Shown here: positions 22,011 to 25,762 of the stretch, piece by piece
Position numbering within the stretch: the first letter of the stretch is position 1
Layout of the letters: each line of letters opens with the position of its first letter
Assembly: GCF_934643405.1 (NCBI RefSeq)
Contig: NZ_CAKUCL010000085.1
Span: 1 to 25,762, forward strand
Direction: 5' to 3'
DNA: 25,762 bases
Source of the DNA: an uncultured Actinoplanes sp.
GTDB taxonomy: Bacteria > Actinomycetota > Actinomycetes > Mycobacteriales > Micromonosporaceae
Program-made: the position numbers and the translations under genes
The notes under the pieces: model-generated
The model's database searches: none
Told to the model about the DNA's origin: nothing
Seen by the model: the letters and a program-made list of their open reading frames with translations, nothing else

Positions 22011-24367
22011 TCGTTCCTGCCTTGCTCAGCGTCGGTTTCGGTCTCATCGCTCTTCGCCGCCCGGCCCTCGGTGCGGCCCTTCTGGTAGCGCACGAACCGG
22101 GCCCGGGCCTCCTCGGGCGACCGGGTCTTGGCCGGCGCGGGCGGGGTCTCCGCCTCGGGCCGGGCCTCGTCGCGCAGCCCGGGGGCGAGGTGCTGCTGCG
22201 GCCGCCGGTGCGGCAGCGGCGGCCGGCCCTTCTCGTCCTTCGGCGCGGGCGCCTGCGACGGCGCGGGCGACGGCTCGGGCGGATCGAGCACCGCCACCGC
22301 CGCACGGCGTTCCACCTGCGCGATCTCGACGGTCGCGGTCTGGTCCTCCGGCGGCGCGGCCGCGGCGGGCGGCGCGGGGGCGGGTTCCTCCCGTACGGCG
22401 TCCGGGTCCCGCCCCTCGGCGGCCCCGGTGAGCAGCCGGTCCGGCAGCAGCACGATGGCCAGCAACCCGCCGTAGGCCGAGCGCCGCAGGCTGACCTGCA
22501 CGCCCTCGCGTTTGGCCAGCTCGGCGACCACGTGCAGACCGACCTGCGCGCCGTCCTTCAGCTCGGTCACGTCCGGCGTGGGCGCGGTGGCCAGCAGCAC
22601 GTTGGCCCGGTCCACCGCCTCCGCGCTCATCCCCACGCCGGCGTCCTCGATCTCGATCGCGACGCCGTGGTTGACCTTGCTGGCGCTCACCCACACGGTG
22701 GTGCCGGGCGGGGAGAACGCGAGCGCGTTGTCCAGCAGCTCGGCGGTCAGGTGAATGACCTCGGCCACCGCGTGCCCGACCAGCGACACGTCGGTCGCGC
22801 CGCGCAGCGTGATCCGCTGGTAGTCGCGGGCCTCACCGAACGCGGCCAGCAGCACCCGGCGCAGCGGCACCGGGTTCTGGAAGCGGCGGCCGATCTGGCC
22901 ACCGGCGAGGATCACGAGGTTCTCCAGGAACCGCCGGGTCTGGTTGAGCTGGTGGTGGATGTCGAACAGGTTCGTCAGCAGCTTCTCGTCGCCGATCTGG
23001 CCCTGGAGGTCCTCGACCACCTTCAGGCCGCGCTGCAACGGGCGCTGCGGGCGCCGGGCGACACCCATCAGCATGGCGGTACCCGCGGCGCGGGCCTTGG
23101 CCTCGTTGACCGCCGCGCCGGCCGCGGCCTGCAGCGACCGGGTGATGACCGCGGCCACCTGACCGATCTCGTCGTGGCCGTAGGTCTGGCCGGCGAACTC
23201 GGTGGCCAGGTCGACCGGCTCGCGGCGGCGCAGCCGGTCCATGACCGCGGGCAGCCGCTCGTCGACCAGCGCGTCCGCGTCGCTGCCCAGCTTCGCGAGC
23301 CGGGTGGACAGCGCCCGGTCGACCAGCACGCGGGACTGCCGGACCGCCCACAGGATCGCCGCGACCGCGATGAGCAGGGCGAGGAGACTGCCCAGCGAGG
23401 CCGTCAGCAGCTGGTTGTTGCCGGTCCGCAGCGTACGGGCGGAGACCTGGTCGGCCTGGGCGACGGTGAGGTTGATGAGGTCGTCGGACACCCGGCCGGT
23501 CAGCGACGCCCACCGGTCCCGGCCGGTCATCACCGCGCTCGGCACGCCCTTGCGCCAGGCACCGGCCGCGATCAGCGAGTTCTCCGCGCTGACCAGCTGC
23601 CGGAAGCTGTCGCTCTGCTGGAGCGCGGCGAACCGGGTGCGCACGTCCGGCTCCAGGTGCGGGCCCGCGTAGGTCAGCGCCGAGTGGTAAGCGCCGACGA
23701 GCCGGACGAACTCCAGGTAGTCCTGCTGGTTGAGCCGGCCGGCGGCGAGCGCGCCGTCGATGGTGGAGCCGGCCCGCGACATCAGGTCACTGGCCCGGAA
23801 GACGTCGGTGGCCGTGATGGCGCCCTGGGTCGCGACCGCGTCGGGCACGATGCGCGCCTGGGTGTCGAACAGGTCGGTCGACGCGTCGAGCACCTTGTTG
23901 TAGAAGTCGTACGCCGTGGCCGCGCTCGCCGAGCGGGCGTCGACCGCGCTGCGGTTGGCGGGCAGCTGGTCGAGCAGCCCGGTCAGGGTGCGCCACCTCG
24001 TCTTGATCGAGTCGGGGGCGCGGCCGAGCGCGCTCTCGCCGACCGAGCGCAGGTCGCCGACCCGCTCGTCGGTCTGCCGGCGCTGGGCGAGCAGGCCGGT
24101 CAGGCCGCCGGACGGGCGGGCCAGGTAGGCCACGCTGAGGCGCCGTTCCTGCTGGATCGAGGAGAGCGCCGACACCGCCGGGATGGAGACCTTGCGGACC
24201 GTGTTGGCGACCTCACGGTTGTAGAAGCCCTGGAAGACCAGGTAGCCGGAGGCGACGAACCACAGCAGCACGGCGACGAGACTGGGGATCAGCACCAGCC
24301 GGACGACGCGCCGCTTGATCGACTGCTGCCGGGTCACCGTGGGGGCGGGCTCAGTCGGTGTTGACAC
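22007..24367 (-). CDS. cvnA: conservon sensor histidine kinase CvnA with NIT domain
   Basis: The product has 786 residues. Helix 1 is at about 24-46; the extracytoplasmic nitrate/nitrite-type (NIT) sensor domain is at about 55-310 (SIQQERRLSVAYLARP); helix 2 is at about 320-342. A linker follows. The dimerisation region holds LFDIHHQLNQTRRFLENL (His472 aligns with the conserved LDH histidine of relatives). The HATPase domain has ELLDNALAFSPPG (N box) and EDAGVGMS (G box). Residues about 655-786 are a disordered proline/charge-rich tail. The TTG at 24370 or GTG at 24367 could start it; I prefer GTG. No response regulator follows, as is normal for conservons, where output goes through CvnB-C-D. 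The sensed ligand is unknown. Confidence 0.92.
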   Translation of the reverse strand: MSTPTEPAPTVTRQQSIKRRVVRLVLIPSLVAVLLWFVASGYLVFQGFYNREVANTVRKVSIPAVSALSSIQQERRLSVAYLARPSGGLTGLLAQRRQTDERVGDLRSVGESALGRAPDSIKTRWRTLTGLLDQLPANRSAVDARSASAATAYDFYNKVLDASTDLFDTQARIVPDAVATQGAITATDVFRASDLMSRAGSTIDGALAAGRLNQQDYLEFVRLVGAYHSALTYAGPHLEPDVRTRFAALQQSDSFRQLVSAENSLIAAGAWRKGVPSAVMTGRDRWASLTGRVSDDLINLTVAQADQVSARTLRTGNNQLLTASLGSLLALLIAVAAILWAVRQSRVLVDRALSTRLAKLGSDADALVDERLPAVMDRLRRREPVDLATEFAGQTYGHDEIGQVAAVITRSLQAAAGAAVNEAKARAAGTAMLMGVARRPQRPLQRGLKVVEDLQGQIGDEKLLTNLFDIHHQLNQTRRFLENLVILAGGQIGRRFQNPVPLRRVLLAAFGEARDYQRITLRGATDVSLVGHAVAEVIHLTAELLDNALAFSPPGTTVWVSASKVNHGVAIEIEDAGVGMSAEAVDRANVLLATAPTPDVTELKDGAQVGLHVVAELAKREGVQVSLRRSAYGGLLAIVLLPDRLLTGAAEGRDPDAVREEPAPAPPAAAAPPEDQTATVEIAQVERRAAVAVLDPPEPSPAPSQAPAPKDEKGRPPLPHRRPQQHLAPGLRDEARPEAETPPAPAKTRSPEEARARFVRYQKGRTEGRAAKSDETETDAEQGRNE

Positions 24368-24801
24368 CAACTTTCATCCAATCTGGGCAACACTGAGGGG
24401 ACAAAACGTAAATACGCTGATGTGACCGACCTTAGTAGTATGTCCGGCCTAACACCAGTGGGCGTTTCTCCGGGCGTCCTCAATGGACCGGCCCGGACGG
24501 GGGCGGCACAGTATTGCAGGACGCCGATCCCGTACGGACGGCGGCGCGGCGATCCGGTCTGACCTTTCCATGGCGACATCCGTCCCGCCCGGCGCGCGGC
24601 CGGGGCGCTCGGAGCTGCTCGAACAGCCCGTCCACTGTGTGGGATCTCGCACCGGGCGGTTACCTTCCGTACTTTGATGATCACCTTGCGATCAGGTCTG
24701 CCGTTCCGCCGGTGTGGCGACGTACTCTGCGGTAGGAACCGGTCGCGGCTGCGCCGTCCGGGCTCCGTCGTTGGGTTGCGGCCCGCGGGAGGAGAGCAGC
24801 G
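24368..24801. other. divergent intergenic region, no gene seen
   Basis: These 434 bp separate the cvn operon (minus) from the DUF3040 gene (plus), so both promoters must be here. The segment 24371-24450 is clearly AT-richer than its surroundings and probably holds the cvn promoter, but no -35/-10 pair is convincing. Short frames in 24480-24735 have no recognisable product. Confidence 0.5.
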
Positions 24802-25056
24802 ATGAGCACCGAAGACAAACACCGGGATTTCGACGAGATCGTCGATCATCTCGCCGCCGAATATCCCTCGCTGGTGCGCCGGCCCTGGCCGCGGTGGCCA
24901 CGGCCGGTGCTGATCGCGGTGCTGGTCGCCGCCGGCGTGGTGTGGGGCCTGCTGTCGGTCGCCATGGTCGCCTGGGGTCTCGCCGGCGTCCTGCTGACCG
25001 TCGCGGTGGTCGCGGTCTGCGCGGTCGCCGGTTTCATCGACGCCCGCCGACGATGA
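24802..25056 (+). CDS. DUF3040 small membrane protein
   Basis: This 84-residue protein begins with the charged segment of DUF3040 (EDKHRDFDEIVDHLAAEYPSL), followed by two membrane helices at about 35-55 and 57-78 and an Arg-rich end. GGAGGAG lies 8 bases before the ATG. The family is common in actinobacteria and its function is unknown. The gene stands alone. Confidence 0.85.
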   Translation: MSTEDKHRDFDEIVDHLAAEYPSLVRRPWPRWPRPVLIAVLVAAGVVWGLLSVAMVAWGLAGVLLTVAVVAVCAVAGFIDARRR

Positions 25057-25360
25057 GGCGATGATCAGCCGCGGCGAAACGGATACCGCCGCCGGAAACG
25101 TCCAGCCCTCGCGGCCGTCTCGTCGCCGCCCACCGGATCGGCGCGGCGGCACAGATCAGCACGTCCGGTTCCACGGCGGCGACGACGGCCCGGTCGCCCA
25201 GCGCCTGGTTGCGGGTGTACCACCGAGCCCTGAACGTGCGGCCCTGGCACTGCGCCTTGTCGCTGAAGATCCGGGACCCGGTCCCCGAACAGGGCGGCCG
25301 GGCGGACGGCACGTCGAGAAGACGGCCGTCCGGAACCCTGGAGGCCTGGCCGAAACTCAC
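25034..25360 (-). CDS. doubtful hypothetical ORF
   Basis: The 108-codon frame from GTG at 25360 contains a fairly protein-like middle (FSDKAQCQGRTFRARWYTR, then ALGDRAVVAAVEPDVLIC) but resembles no family I know. Its ribosome site is weak, and its last 23 bp overlap the DUF3040 gene convergently. It lies behind the gene entering from the right. It may be a small lineage-specific gene or a chance frame. Confidence 0.3.
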   Translation of the reverse strand: MSFGQASRVPDGRLLDVPSARPPCSGTGSRIFSDKAQCQGRTFRARWYTRNQALGDRAVVAAVEPDVLICAAAPIRWAATRRPRGLDVSGGGIRFAAADHRLIVGGRR

Positions 25361-25446
25361 AGCTCTTCTCAGCGATCAACAGGCAACGTCCGGGCGAATG
25401 TCCGAGTCCCGCCGGCTGACCGGGCTGGTGTGCGGTCGGCTGCGGG

Positions 25447-25762
25447 TCACCCGGCGGGGGGCGGTGGGGTCCCCGGCGGGGCCTGCGGCCGCCCCGAGGC
25501 CTCCGTCATCGGCGGCGGCGTCGCCCCTGAGGCCTCCGTCGTCTGAGCCGGTGCGGGCGGTACCCGTGAGCCCGGCGCGGGCGGCCACGGCGCCGCCGGA
25601 GCGGGCGCGTACCCGCCGGTCGGAGGAACGGCGGGCGTCGGGACGCCGGGCGTCGCGAGGCCGGGCGCCGCAAAGCCGGGCGCCGCAAAGCCGGGCGCCG
25701 CAAAGCCGGGCGGCGCAAAGCCGTAGCGGTAGGGCTGATACGGCAGGAACGGCGGCTGAGGG
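25447..25762 (-). CDS. C-terminal end of a proline-rich protein (partial)
   Basis: The frame enters from the right edge and stops with TGA at 25449-25447; 105 codons are visible. The sequence opens PPFLPYQPYRYGFAPPG, runs through four FAAPG-like pentads encoded by 15-bp repeats (about 25672-25717), then a Pro/Ala/Thr tail with two TEASG motifs. It is disordered, with no domain visible; such tails are common at the ends of actinobacterial membrane or cell-wall-linked proteins. The body of the gene and its function are outside the window. Confidence 0.6.
   Translation of the reverse strand, partial: PQPPFLPYQPYRYGFAPPGFAAPGFAAPGFAAPGLATPGVPTPAVPPTGGYAPAPAAPWPPAPGSRVPPAPAQTTEASGATPPPMTEASGRPQAPPGTPPPPAG

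Overview
The window is very GC-rich, uses GTG and TTG starts freely, and carries families typical of spore-forming actinomycetes: a conservon, DUF3040, DUF4126, DUF742, CE1758/CE1759 flavoproteins and a bacterial DMATS prenyltransferase. An Actinoplanes-like member of the Micromonosporaceae fits best. This rests on protein families and composition only; there is no rRNA or other marker gene. No tRNA, IS element, CRISPR array or phage gene was seen.

Layout. (1) 1-188 holds palindromic 60-bp repeats. (2) 196-5905, minus strand, is a tight three-gene operon: a secreted PQQ-type sugar dehydrogenase with PKD, CBM6 and ricin domains, then a secreted ThuA + DUF1080 + F5/8C protein, then an inositol-phosphate-synthase homologue. 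It looks like extracellular sugar oxidation and keto-sugar processing coupled to a cytosolic enzyme. (3) 6145-8476 holds an LLM flavin monooxygenase/FMN reductase pair on the minus strand, divergent from a HxlR-type regulator broken by an in-frame TGA. Two near-identical palindromes lie between them. (4) 8493-9160 is a 5'-truncated MFS exporter, so 8.1-9.2 kb is a decay zone. (5) 9225-12300 holds a tandem universal stress protein, an FAD monooxygenase with an odd proline-rich insert and a short C-terminus, a DUF1348 protein and a DUF4126 membrane protein.

(6) 12393-14795 is a CopB-type copper P-ATPase with a His-rich N-terminus and a CsoR-like operator inside its promoter. (7) 14796-15231 has no gene but holds an 8-bp minisatellite. 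(8) 15232-17108 is an operon of an ArsR-ArsC fusion and a ChrA chromate transporter, with an ArsR-like palindrome over the start codon. (9) 17139-19867 is a two-gene prenyl-indole module (DMATS aromatic prenyltransferase plus tryptophanase) behind an AT-richer leader with a 26-bp inverted repeat. (10) 19848-20639 is an inositol monophosphatase family protein, convergent with tryptophanase. (11) 20673-24367 is a complete conservon (cvnA-B-C-D) on the minus strand. (12) 24802-25762 holds a DUF3040 membrane protein, a doubtful ORF, and the proline-rich C-terminus of a gene entering from the right.

The most noteworthy points are the tryptophan-prenylation/tryptophanase pair with its structured leader, the secreted dehydrogenase/ThuA-DUF1080 operon, the regulator with an in-frame stop facing intact operators, the ArsR-ArsC/ChrA pairing, and several unusual tandem repeats.
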